This document shows, in pieces, positions 28,936 to 37,511 of a stretch of DNA of 64,000 bases (the first letter of the stretch is position 1; the number at the start of each line of letters is the position of its first letter). The notes under the pieces were generated by a model. The model did no database searches. It was not told the DNA's origin and saw only the letters and a program-made list of their open reading frames with translations. Origin of the DNA: an uncultured Clostridia bacterium (GTDB lineage: Bacteria; Bacillota; Clostridia; TANB77; CAG-508). Location of the stretch: the NCBI GenBank assembly GCA_948530865.1, contig CAOTKV010000001.1:124001-188000 (forward strand). The letters are read 5' to 3'. The translations under genes were made by a program, and so were the position numbers.

Positions 28936-29208
28936 ATGAAAAAATATAATAATAAAATAAATGTAATAGGTGATTTTTTGTCTCAGGAGAGAAAGAAAAA
29001 AGGATATTCAAAAGCACTTTTATGTAGAAAACTAAAAGAATTAGGAGTTAATTTTGATAGAAATGAAATATATAGAATTGAAAATTTTAAGATGAGTGTT
29101 AAAGATTTTGAACTTATAGCACTTGCATCTGTTTTGGAAATTGATTTTAATGATATAAAGAATATAATTATAGATAAAAGCACGAATAATAAAGTTGTGA
29201 CAGAGTGA
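28936..29208 (+). CDS. XRE-family helix-turn-helix regulator
   Basis: A 90-residue DNA-binding protein. IGDFLSQERKKKGYSKALLCRKLKELG and NEIYRIENFKMSVKDFELIALASVLEID form the five-helix HTH_3 fold; there is no further domain. It starts 20 bases after the adhesin stop with GAGGTG upstream, so it is probably the last gene of the phase-variable operon and may feed back on it or on other surface genes. Targets are unknown. Confidence 0.8.
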   Translation: MKKYNNKINVIGDFLSQERKKKGYSKALLCRKLKELGVNFDRNEIYRIENFKMSVKDFELIALASVLEIDFNDIKNIIIDKSTNNKVVTE

Positions 29209-29249
29209 AAAGTATTATAACAAATCGAGGAACTCTTCTTAAATTTCAC

Positions 29250-29278
29250 TTGACATAGAACAGTTAAGATTATACAAT
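29250..29278 (+). promoter_or_regulatory. Promoter of fba
   Basis: Perfect TTGACA at 29250-29255, a 17-base spacer and TACAAT at 29273-29278, 38 bases before the fba ATG. Confidence 0.75.
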
Positions 29279-29316
29279 GTATGAAGTGAAAAAATAATTT
29301 AAAGGAGGAAGATACT

Positions 29317-30246
29317 ATGCCACTAGTAACAACAAAAGAAATGTTTGAAAAATCAATGAAAGAACATTTCGCAATAGGTGCTTTTAATATAAACAATATG
29401 GAGTTTATACAAGCAATTACAGATGCAGCAGAAGAAGCTAAATCACCAGTAATTTTACAAGTTTCTTCAAGTGCTATAAAATATGCAAGAATGAATTATC
29501 TAATTAAAATGGTGGAGGCAGCAGTAGAAACAACAACTATTCCAATTGCACTTCACTTAGATCATGGTCCAGATTTTGAAACATGTAAAATGTGTATAGA
29601 TGCGGGCTTTACATCAGTTATGATAGATGGTTCAAAATATGATTTTGAAGAAAATATTGCAATAACTAAAAAAGTAGTAGACTATGCTCATTCAAAAGGA
29701 GTTGTAGTTGAAGCAGAACTTGGAAAATTAGCAGGAGTTGAAGATGATGTTAATGTTGCAGCTGATGATGCAAGATACACAGATCCAGACCAAGCTTATG
29801 AATTTGTACAAAGAACTGGTGTTGATTCTTTAGCAATAGCTATAGGAACAAGTCATGGAGCTTATAAATTTAAAGGTGATGCAAAATTAAGATTTGATAT
29901 ATTACAAAAAATAAAAGAAAAATTACCTAATACACCAATCGTTTTACATGGAGCATCTTCAGTTGTTCCTGAACTTGTAGAAATGTGTAACAATAATGGT
30001 GGAAATATACCTGGTGCAAAAGGATGTCCTGATGAAATGTTAAAACAAGCAGGAGAAAATGGAGTTTCAAAAATAAATGTAGATACTGATTTAAGATTAG
30101 CAATGACAGCTCAAATAAGAAGAGTATTTAATGAAGAACCATCAGTATTTGATCCTAGAAAATATTTAGGAGCAGCAAAAGAAGAAATCAAAGCAACAGT
30201 AGCTCATAAAATAAATGATGTTTTCTGTTCAGCAAACAAAGCTTAG
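29317..30246 (+). CDS. fba: Class II fructose-1,6-bisphosphate aldolase
   Basis: Zinc-dependent glycolytic and gluconeogenic enzyme splitting fructose-1,6-bisphosphate. Visible family motifs: GAFNINNMEFIQAI, ALHLDHGPDFETC with the catalytic Asp and zinc His (about 82-90), EAELGKLAGVEDD, AIGTSHGAYKF with a zinc His, VLHGASSV with a zinc His, and KINVDTDLRLAMT. The 309-residue length is normal for class IIA/B. AAAGGAGG precedes ATG 29317. It has a consensus promoter; the next gene starts 12 bases after its stop with TTG. Confidence 0.97.
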   Translation: MPLVTTKEMFEKSMKEHFAIGAFNINNMEFIQAITDAAEEAKSPVILQVSSSAIKYARMNYLIKMVEAAVETTTIPIALHLDHGPDFETCKMCIDAGFTSVMIDGSKYDFEENIAITKKVVDYAHSKGVVVEAELGKLAGVEDDVNVAADDARYTDPDQAYEFVQRTGVDSLAIAIGTSHGAYKFKGDAKLRFDILQKIKEKLPNTPIVLHGASSVVPELVEMCNNNGGNIPGAKGCPDEMLKQAGENGVSKINVDTDLRLAMTAQIRRVFNEEPSVFDPRKYLGAAKEEIKATVAHKINDVFCSANKA

Positions 30247-30258
30247 GAATGATTTTTA

Positions 30259-31473
30259 TTGCCTAAACTAACAAAACAAGAATATTTAATTAAAGCTGCT
30301 AAATTATACGGATTATCAGAAGTTGAAATTGAAGGACTAGAAAATCACTTAAATGGAACGATGCCAAATGACTATATAATGAGAAGATGTGACTCATTAG
30401 TTAGATTATATAAAATATATGACAGTAAAAAATATAATGAACATATTGATCCTGATGAAGATGGTATTATAAACTTAAATGATTATGCCTTTGAAATTTC
30501 AAGGAGAAGACTTGCAGACAGTAAAATAGGAAAATTTTGGATATTAAGTTCAAATTTAGATTCATATTTAGCAACTGTTCCAGCAAATATGTCAACTCAA
30601 ATAAAATCAGAGTATTTAAATATTTCGGAAAAAAATAATTTTTTGATTCCACAACTTGCTAAACAAATAGGTATAGATGCAACCATATATTATAAAGGTG
30701 AATATACAAATGAACATGGTACATTCGAAAATCTTCATTTAACTAAAAACTTTTTACAAGGTAAAGAAAAGTTAATTAGGGGAAAGGCATTTTGCAAAGG
30801 AAACCCTAATAGATTATTGCTAGATTTCGAAAAAATATTAGAAACAACAGATAAATATATTAAAAAGCATTATAAAAAATATAAATTGCCAAATGAAGAT
30901 TTAGAAAAGGCAAGAATAGAAATTAGAGAAGGTTTGATAAAACAGACATTATTTAATAAAATTGTATTTAATGAAAATGAATCAAATGAAAAATGGGGAC
31001 TTATACAAGGTGAAGATAATAGATTAAGACTTGCTCCATTATTTAGTTATGATTTTTGCGCTAATGTTCAAACAATAGGGAAAACACAGCATAGGGTAGT
31101 ACAAGGAAATAAAGAATACATTGAAGATTTTACACTTCAGTATTCAAAAGAACCATGGTTCAAATCTTGGATTGATAATGCTGTTGTAAGTTTGGACTTA
31201 GGTAAAGCAATTGAAGATATGGAAAGAAAGACAGGAGTAACACTAACAGATAATGAAAAAGAATATTATAATTTTGCAATTATGGAAAAAATGCATTCAA
31301 AAGTTGTAAATGTTAGTGATTTAAATTATGATAAAGAACTTGTTGTACAAGAAAAGAAAAAGAATCTTACTATAAAAGATAGATTTGATATGGCAAGAAA
31401 AATAGTTCATGATAGAAAATCTGATATTTCATATTTTGTAAAAAACATAAAAAAAGATCGTGATGAAAGATAA
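30259..31473 (+). CDS. Unknown protein, weakly HipA-like
   Basis: A 404-residue cytoplasmic protein. The middle part (FLIPQLAKQIGIDATIYYKGEY followed by LTKNFLQGKEKLIRG, about 130-175) and WGLIQGEDNRLRLAPLFSYDF (about 245-265) recall HipA-like kinase folds, where a late LAP(L)YDF element binds metal, but I do not see a complete kinase active site. The start is TTG 30259 with AGGA 10 bases upstream, only 12 bases after fba, so the two may be co-transcribed. The gene ends at a perfect palindrome shared with smpB. Treat the HipA link as a hint only. Confidence 0.6.
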   Translation: MPKLTKQEYLIKAAKLYGLSEVEIEGLENHLNGTMPNDYIMRRCDSLVRLYKIYDSKKYNEHIDPDEDGIINLNDYAFEISRRRLADSKIGKFWILSSNLDSYLATVPANMSTQIKSEYLNISEKNNFLIPQLAKQIGIDATIYYKGEYTNEHGTFENLHLTKNFLQGKEKLIRGKAFCKGNPNRLLLDFEKILETTDKYIKKHYKKYKLPNEDLEKARIEIREGLIKQTLFNKIVFNENESNEKWGLIQGEDNRLRLAPLFSYDFCANVQTIGKTQHRVVQGNKEYIEDFTLQYSKEPWFKSWIDNAVVSLDLGKAIEDMERKTGVTLTDNEKEYYNFAIMEKMHSKVVNVSDLNYDKELVVQEKKKNLTIKDRFDMARKIVHDRKSDISYFVKNIKKDRDER

Positions 31474-31510
31474 AAAATGAAATTTAGGGATTGTCCCTAA
31501 ATTTCATTTT
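31474..31510. terminator. Bidirectional terminator; best copy of the dispersed palindrome
   Basis: A perfect 17-bp stem (31474-31490 with 31494-31510) and a 3-base loop TTG, centred on TTTAGGGA/TCCCTAAA and ending in an A-run and a T-run. It lies between two convergent genes and can end transcription from both sides. Confidence 0.93.
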
Positions 31511-31512
31511 TT

Positions 31513-31962
31513 TTAATAATTATTTTTTAAAGCTCTATTTATTTTACGTTCAGCATCTTTTTTTGCAATATCTTCACGTTTATCATATAGTTTTTTTCCT
31601 TTGCCAATGCCTATTTCTATTTTAACTTTATTACCTTTAAAGTACATTTTTATAGGTACAAGAGAAACACCTTTTTGTTTTATCATTCCAAAAAGTTTAT
31701 TTATTTCACGTCTATTTAATAATAGTTTTCTATTTCTTAATGGATCTTGATTATAAATATTTCCAAATTCATAAGGACTTATATGCATTCCATATATAAA
31801 AACTTCTCCATTTTTTATATTAACATAAGTATCTTTTAAATTGGCTTTTCCATTACGAATTGATTTTATTTCAGTTCCAGTAAGCACAATTCCAGCTTCT
31901 AATGTACTTTCAATAGAATAGTTATGATATGCAGTTGGATTTTTTGCAAGTATTTTTTCCAT
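31513..31962 (-). CDS. smpB: SsrA-binding protein
   Basis: Partner of tmRNA in trans-translation, rescuing stalled ribosomes. Family motifs: NPTAYHNYSIESTLEAGIVLTGTEIKSIRNGKANLKD at the N-terminus (the beta-barrel tRNA mimic) and KLYDKREDIAKKDAERKI at the C-terminal helix. The 149-residue length is normal. The gene reads on the minus strand from ATG 31962 with GAAAGGAAATT upstream on that strand. If CGG stalls ribosomes in this organism, trans-translation would be relevant, but that is speculation. No ssrA gene is visible in the window. Confidence 0.96.
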   Translation of the reverse strand: MEKILAKNPTAYHNYSIESTLEAGIVLTGTEIKSIRNGKANLKDTYVNIKNGEVFIYGMHISPYEFGNIYNQDPLRNRKLLLNRREINKLFGMIKQKGVSLVPIKMYFKGNKVKIEIGIGKGKKLYDKREDIAKKDAERKINRALKNNY

Positions 31963-32021
31963 ACTAATTTCCTTTCAAAAAAAATCTATTAATAAATATA
32001 CCATATTTTTTCGAGTTAGGC

Positions 32022-32213
32022 AAATTGCTATTTGTGTGAGTATTATTTTTATAGATTATTAATATCAAATAAATATTGAAGTACTGAAACTGTAACAACT
32101 AAAGTTTAACAGTTTCAGCAAATATGACGGAATACCGAGAACTTTGAAAGAAGAAAATTTATTATAAAAAATATAAGTTATATGAATAAAATTACTAACA
32201 CAAATAATAATTT
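32022..32213. mobile_element. MITE-like element, copy A (192 bp)
   Basis: Imperfect terminal inverted repeats of about 21-23 bases at 32022-32042 and 32191-32213 share a TATTTGTGTnAGTA core. Inside is a perfect 10-bp stem CTGAAACTGT (32084-32093) with ACAGTTTCAG (32109-32118). Bases 32126-32213 are closely similar to the reverse complement of 36977-37065 in copy B. There is no gene inside; it ends 26 bases before the sortase start and may supply its upstream region. Confidence 0.7.
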
Positions 32214-32239
32214 AAGCAAGATTTAGAAATAATATTCAT

Positions 32240-32842
32240 ATGAATCAGATTCTATTTAATAAGGAAAAAAATAATAAAATTAAATATATATTTAAAGTTC
32301 AATTTGTTATTTCTATTATTGTAGCAATTATTTTAATAACATTTTTTTTATTAAATCATAAAGATGAAGAGAAGTTAGAGGAATTATCCAAAATAATAAA
32401 TAAAAATATAGAAATAACATCATTTTATGATGTTCAAAAAACTAATATAGAAACAAGTAATTATTTAGGAAAAATAGTTATAGATAAAATTAATATAGAA
32501 TATAGTGTTTTTAAAGATATGAATGAAGAAAATTTAAAAATATCACCATGTAAATTTCATGGAGTAGAATTTGGAAGAAAAGGGAATATCTGTATAGCAG
32601 GTCATAATTATAATGATAGTAGATTTTTTGGAAAAATAAATGAACTTGAAATAAAAGATAAAATAAAATTAATTAGTTTAGAAGGACAAGAATTTGAATA
32701 TATAGTATTTGATAAATTTGAAACAGATGATGATGATTTATCAATATTAAAACCAACTAAAAATTATGAATTAACTTTGCTTACTTGCAATAATTCAAAT
32801 AGAAAAAGAATTATAGTAAAGGCATATATGAAAGAGTATTGA
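32240..32842 (+). CDS. Sortase
   Basis: Membrane-anchored transpeptidase that joins surface proteins to the cell wall. One N-terminal membrane segment (about 15-38), the catalytic His in CIAGHNYNDSRFF (about 121), Cys in LTLLTCNNSNRKRIIVKA (about 184) with the downstream Arg. At 200 residues it is a short single-domain sortase, closest by look to class B or D. Likely substrates here are the proteins at 21587 (FPSTGG), 9156 (LPYAGT) and 54702 (LPKAGT). ATG 32240 has no good Shine-Dalgarno, perhaps because element copy A inserted just upstream. The cyclophilin gene follows by 58 bases. Confidence 0.88.
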   Translation: MNQILFNKEKNNKIKYIFKVQFVISIIVAIILITFFLLNHKDEEKLEELSKIINKNIEITSFYDVQKTNIETSNYLGKIVIDKINIEYSVFKDMNEENLKISPCKFHGVEFGRKGNICIAGHNYNDSRFFGKINELEIKDKIKLISLEGQEFEYIVFDKFETDDDDLSILKPTKNYELTLLTCNNSNRKRIIVKAYMKEY

Positions 32843-32900
32843 AAAAAACGGAATATAGTAGTAAAATATTACTTATTAAATTAAGAAAAGAGGAATTATA

Positions 32901-33449
32901 ATGAGTGAAGTTAAAAATCCAATAGTAACAATAGAAATGGAAGATGGAGGACTTATAAAGCTAGAACTTTATCCCCAAAAAGCTCCAGAAACAGTAAATA
33001 ATTTTATAAGTCTAGTAAATAAGGGCTTTTATGATGGATTATTTTTCCATAGAACAATACCAGGATTTATGGCACAAGGTGGAGATCCTGAAGGTACTGG
33101 AATGGGTGGACCAGGATATGGAATAAAAGGTGAATTTAAAGATAATGGTGTTGAAAATACAATATCACATTTAAGAGGAATTATTTCAATGGCTAGAAGC
33201 AGTATGCCAAATAGTGCAGGATCACAATTTTTTATAGTAACAGACGATTCTACATTTTTAGATGGACAATATGCAGCTTTTGGAAGTGTATTAGAAGGTA
33301 TGGATGTTGTTGATAAAATAGTAAAATCAAGAGTAGTTACAAGAAGTCCTTTTGGCGGAGGAAAAGATAGACCAGTTGAACCACCAGTTATGAAAAAAGT
33401 AACAGTAGAAACTTTTGGAGTAGAATATCCAGAACCAGAAAAAATGTAG
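32901..33449 (+). CDS. Cyclophilin-type peptidyl-prolyl cis-trans isomerase
   Basis: Accelerates proline isomerisation during folding. Motifs: KAPETVNNFISLVNKGFYDGLFFHRTIPGFMAQGGDPEGTG (active-site Arg in FHR, then Gln in MAQGGD), ISMARSSMPNSAGSQFFIV, and LDGQYAAFGSVLEGMDVVDKI. The 182-residue length is that of a single cytoplasmic domain; no signal peptide is seen. ATG 32901 has GAGG upstream. The AraC-type regulator starts 19 bases after its stop. Confidence 0.95.
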   Translation: MSEVKNPIVTIEMEDGGLIKLELYPQKAPETVNNFISLVNKGFYDGLFFHRTIPGFMAQGGDPEGTGMGGPGYGIKGEFKDNGVENTISHLRGIISMARSSMPNSAGSQFFIVTDDSTFLDGQYAAFGSVLEGMDVVDKIVKSRVVTRSPFGGGKDRPVEPPVMKKVTVETFGVEYPEPEKM

Positions 33450-33468
33450 AATTTATGAGGAAAATAAA

Positions 33469-34278
33469 TTGAATATATATACATGTTTAAATGAAGTAAT
33501 TGAATATATAGAAAACAATTTAGAAAATGATATTAACTATTGTAAAATGGCTCAGATAATGGCAAGCAATGAATATACTGTAAAAAAAGTGTTTTCACTA
33601 ATTTCTAATATATCAATTTCAGAATATGTTAGAAATAGAAGGTTATCAAATGCTGGATTTGATTTATATAAAAATGATGAAAAAATTATTGATATTGCAA
33701 TAAAATATCAATATGATAATCCAACATCTTTTTCGAGAGCTTTTGAAAAGTTTCATGGAATAAAACCAAGTCTTGTAAATAATAATCCAGAAAAGTTGAA
33801 AGTATATCCTAAATTGCATTTTAATGAAGATATTTTATCAAATGACAATATGGAATATAGCATTATTGAAATGGAAGAATTAGTTATATACGGAAAAGGA
33901 ATAAAAACTACATATTCTACAATAAATGATGATGCTCCAAGATTTTTTGCAGATATGAGAAAACAATATCTTGAAAAATATGGTGAGATAGACTATGGTA
34001 TGGTTGTATATGAAGATAGATGTGATGAGTGCAATTACAATTATGAGTATTGGATTGCTTATATTAATAAGATTGATGAATTTGAAAAAATAGTAATACC
34101 AAAATCTAAATGGTTAAGATTTAGAGTAAATTCTCAAGATGCAATTGATATTCAAAAAGTTTCAAGAGACTTTTATGAAAAATTTATATCAAGTTCAAAA
34201 TTTAATTTAAGAGAATTACCAGAACTTGAATATTATCATGATGATATAACAGAGTTTCTTGTTCCAATTGAAGATTAA
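33469..34278 (+). CDS. AraC-family regulator with effector-binding domain
   Basis: A 269-residue transcription factor with an unusual N-terminal HTH (residues 1-100): NLENDINYCKMAQIMASNEYTVKKVF for the first helix-turn-helix and IIDIAIKYQYDNPTSFSRAFEKFHGIKPS for the second, matching the AraC signature. The rest (about 125-269) resembles a GyrI-like effector-binding domain, as in Rob/SoxS-related proteins. The start is TTG 33469 with ATGAGG 8 bases upstream. A terminator follows. The ligand cannot be told from sequence. Confidence 0.85.
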   Translation: MNIYTCLNEVIEYIENNLENDINYCKMAQIMASNEYTVKKVFSLISNISISEYVRNRRLSNAGFDLYKNDEKIIDIAIKYQYDNPTSFSRAFEKFHGIKPSLVNNNPEKLKVYPKLHFNEDILSNDNMEYSIIEMEELVIYGKGIKTTYSTINDDAPRFFADMRKQYLEKYGEIDYGMVVYEDRCDECNYNYEYWIAYINKIDEFEKIVIPKSKWLRFRVNSQDAIDIQKVSRDFYEKFISSSKFNLRELPELEYYHDDITEFLVPIED

Positions 34279-34283
34279 TATTT

Positions 34284-34326
34284 AGAAACTGATTTTTTTA
34301 TATAAAAAAAAGTCAGTTTCTTTTTT
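34284..34326 (+). terminator. Terminator of the AraC-type gene
   Basis: GAAACTGA and TCAGTTTC form the stem around an A/T-rich loop, then a T-run. Confidence 0.85.
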
Positions 34327-34360
34327 GATAAAAGTTATAAAATATTTATGGGTGATTAGG

Positions 34361-36249
34361 ATGAGAAAGGAAAAAATATTTGAAGTTTTTTTAACAAATG
34401 ATTTTGTAAACGAAGAAAATTGGCTTAAATTTATATTATATGTTTCTAAGTTAAATGGCATTTTTAGAACATGGAAAATATATGTTAAATTTGAGAAAAA
34501 TAATGTAAGATACTTTATAAAAACTAGAAATGATATGCCAACAACTCTTACAGATTTAAATGATTTTTTGCTTCAGAAAATTGATAAAATAGAACAAAAA
34601 ACAAAGCTATTTTCTATAAAATCTTTTTATATAGTAAAAAGCAAAGAAAAAAGTATTGTAGATATATATGATAGAAATGAAAGTAAGTATTCTAGGAAAA
34701 TAGAAATTGCAGAAATAAAAATTATTCCAATAAATAAAAATAATTTTTTCTATTTTTCATCTGCTATATTTTCAAAAGGAAACAAACAAATTTTTAAACA
34801 ATTTTTATTTAATATTCCAACACAATTTTTAAGCATAGATTTTTCAAAACATACTAGATTTTTACATAGAAAAGATATAAAAAGATATTTAAATATTGAG
34901 AAAACAGTAAGTCTTTTTGAAAGTGATAATAAATATGGAATTTTGAAAATTAATGCATTTCCATATTTACAAGATAATTATTTTCTTAATCTAAATAAAT
35001 ATGATTTTGATAAACATTCACTTGTAATAGGTGGTTCACGGAACAGGAAAATCAAAATTGTTAAGTCTTTTGGTTAATAATATTTATAAAAATCCAGAAT
35101 ATAAAATGAAATATAAAATTGTTGTAATTGACCCACACAGTTCTCTTGAAGAGGATATTGGAGGATTAGAAAGTACAAAAGTTATAGACTTTCAAACCAA
35201 TAAAAATAGTATAGATTTATTTATGAATTCAAAAGAAAATATTGTATCAGAATCTGAAGTTTTATTAACTTTATTTAAATCATTGATGGATAAAGAATAT
35301 AATTCAAAGTTAGAAAGAGTATTAAGACATAGTATTTATCTTTTAATTTATATTGAAAAAGTAAGTTTAAAAAATTTAAGAGATTTGATAACAGAAAGTG
35401 AATTTAGAAATAGAATTATTAGTAAATATAAAGCAGTTTTACCAGAACCTATAATTAATTTTTTTCTAAAAGATTTTAATGATTTGAAAAACAAATCACA
35501 TCAAGAAGCAATTTCTCCTATAATTTCTTTTGTAGATGAAATGACAATATTCCCAGTGTTTAATAAGAATACTAAATTAGAAAGCATAGAAGATATTGTA
35601 AAAAATAATTTTTTATCAATAATTTCCTTAAATGAAGCTATAATTGGAGAAAAAACAACAAAAACAATATCTGGTTTAGTTATGGGACAAGTTTTTAATT
35701 TAATTCAAAAAAAGAGTATAGATGAGCATATTATTTTTATTATTGATGAAGTGGCAGTAGTTCAAAATCCAATAATAAAGAGATTCTTATCAGAGTCAAG
35801 GAAATATAATTTATCATTAATACTATCTGGACAATATTTTAATCAAGTTGATGAAGATATACAAAAAGCAATATTTGCAAATGTTATAAATTACTATACA
35901 TTTAGAGTTTCTAGGGAAGATGCGGTATTTTTGAGTAGAAATATGCAAATGGAAGTTGCTGTACATGATTCTTTTTTTGCTAAAATAAAAATATTAACTG
36001 AACTTGCAAATAGAGAATGCGTATTAAGAATAAGTACTCGGTGGAAAAGTATTACCAGCATTTAAAGCAAAAACACTAGATGTAAAATCAGTTCCAAGGA
36101 AAAAAGAAGATTTGCTACAAGTGGATGATGTTAAAGATGAAAATAAAAATGTTACAAAGAAAAAATTCATGATAGAAAATGCTATTGATATAAAAGAAAT
36201 TATGAAATCACAATCTACTGGAAGGAGGAAACTTGCAAATGAACAATAA
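34361..36249 (+). CDS. HerA/VirD4-like (DUF87-type) ATPase with two +1 frameshifts at CGG 35039 and CGG 36039
   Basis: With one C removed at each site the protein is 628 residues. The N-terminal 215 residues are a beta-rich adaptor. The P-loop is then GGSGTGKSKLL (about 224), Walker B is IIFIIDEVAVVQNP, followed by SESRKYNLSLILSGQYFNQ, typical of HerA/TraG-like DNA-translocating ATPases. The first CGG splits the P-loop itself (plain frame GGSRNRK); the second, at about residue 560, changes STGGKVLPAFKAKTL into a quick stop. The restored frame ends at 36249 and overlaps the next gene by 11 bases, as expected for coupled genes, which supports it. ATG 34361 has GGTGAT upstream. Confidence 0.75.
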
Positions 36250-36937
36250 AGAAGCTTTAGAAAAAGCAAATAAAATTTTTGTAAATATATTTGATAGAAA
36301 TAATCCATTTTCGTTAGATGAAATACTAACAAAATTTGCTTTTGATATAAAGTTGCCACAGAAAGTGTATGATAGCATGACTTCAAAAGAAACTTGGGCA
36401 GAATCTGTTAATCCAAGTAAATTTATAACACAAAATAATATGGAATTGTATGATAAACAACACGGCTGGATGCAAAAAAAGAAAGAAATTGATTCCCTAG
36501 AAGATGTTTTAAAATATTGGAAAAAAATAAACTATACTACAACAGAGAGAATTTATGATTCAGATAATGTATCAAAAAGTGATACTATTTATAAATCAGA
36601 AAATGTGTATAGAAGTTTAGATTGTAGAGAGTGTAAGAATATTTTGTTTTCAGATGGTTGTGCAAGTTCAGAGTTCTTAATTGGATGTCAAAGAACAGGT
36701 GGATCAAATTTTTGCATAAGAGTAGACGATTCTGGAGAGTGTATAAATTCATATAATGTTATATGTTCATCAAAGATTAGTAATTCATTTTTTATACAGG
36801 ACTGTAAAGATTTAGATGAATGTATGTTTTGTTCACATATAGGAAATAAAAAATATTGTATAGCAAATATGCAATTTGAAAAAGAAGAATATTTTGAAAT
36901 AAAAAAAGAGATTATAAACTGGATTTTACATAAGTAA
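36239..36937 (+). CDS. Cys-rich beta-helix-like protein coupled to the ATPase
   Basis: A 232-residue protein of unknown role. The N-terminal half (1-115) has no motif I recognise. The second half has short repeats (ERIYDSDNVSKSD, IYKSENVYRS, CRECKN, DGCASSEFLIGCQR, DCKDLDECMFCSHIGNKKYCI), the look of a right-handed beta-helix with stacked Cys. The end (KKYCIANMQFEKEEYFE) resembles a conserved element in uncharacterised proteins of candidate-phyla bacteria. ATG 36239 follows AGGAGG (36223-36228) and overlaps the end of the restored ATPase frame, so the two are translationally coupled and probably act together. Confidence 0.75.
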   Translation: MNNKEALEKANKIFVNIFDRNNPFSLDEILTKFAFDIKLPQKVYDSMTSKETWAESVNPSKFITQNNMELYDKQHGWMQKKKEIDSLEDVLKYWKKINYTTTERIYDSDNVSKSDTIYKSENVYRSLDCRECKNILFSDGCASSEFLIGCQRTGGSNFCIRVDDSGECINSYNVICSSKISNSFFIQDCKDLDECMFCSHIGNKKYCIANMQFEKEEYFEIKKEIINWILHK

Positions 36938-36976
36938 AATCCTTTACTTTTTTTGGGATATTTGATATGCTTAAAA

Positions 36977-37488
36977 AAATTATTATTTGAGTGAGTAATT
37001 TTAATTGTATAACTTATATTTTTATATAATATATTTTCTTCTTTCAAAGTTCTCGGTATTCCGCCGTATTTTAAAGTAGAATTAAATTTTTAAAGAAAAC
37101 AGCGCCCTCAAAACAAGTTTGAGATTCCCTATTTTCTTTAAAAATATTCTACTAATAAAATACTCTGTTTACATTCGAACTTTTCTCTCAGAAAATTATT
37201 ATATAAAAATATTAAGTGCAAAATTTAAAATTACTGCAATAAATAAAATTTCTAATAGCCTAGAATTTAAATAACTGCTATAAAATTACTATCAGGCAGA
37301 AAGTTATTTCTTAGGCTGTTTGAATTTTTTGCACACATTCATTAAAGCTTTGTAGAATAATTTAAAAATTTAGAGTGACGCGCAGTTTGGAGTGCGAAAG
37401 CACGACGGCAAGGAATGATAAATTTTTAGAATTATCTACAAAGCATAATTGAAAATCGTAAAAAATTCACTCACACAAATAACAATTT
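36977..37488. mobile_element. MITE-like element, copy B (512 bp), inverted relative to copy A
   Basis: Imperfect terminal inverted repeats at 36977-37002 and 37465-37488 match those of copy A. The first 89 bases are similar to the reverse complement of 32126-32213. The rest is unique and holds two large hairpins: 37076-37152 (about 20-bp arms, inner CTCAAA/TTTGAG) and 37347-37444 (26-base near-perfect arms). No gene is visible. It fills the gap between the Cys-rich gene and the PBP gene. Confidence 0.7.
37347..37444. other. Long hairpin with GC-rich core, possible structured RNA or element end
   Basis: Arms 37347-37372 and 37419-37444 are almost perfect reverse complements. The 46-base core (37373-37418) is strikingly GC-rich for this genome and contains GTGCGAAAGCAC, a 4-bp stem with a GAAA tetraloop. 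Conserved-looking structure without coding potential suggests RNA or transposase recognition. Confidence 0.55.
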
Positions 37489-37511
37489 ATTTTATTAAAG
37501 GAATGATGCAA

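Noticed and set aside
18528..29208. Prophage or integrative element starting at the recombinase
   Set aside because: No phage, conjugation or excision genes and no tRNA attachment site adjoin; the inverted sites next to the gene fit a DNA invertase better.
32022..37488. Composite transposon with a transposase inside
   Set aside because: No transposase-like gene lies between the two element copies; only the repeat pair is claimed.
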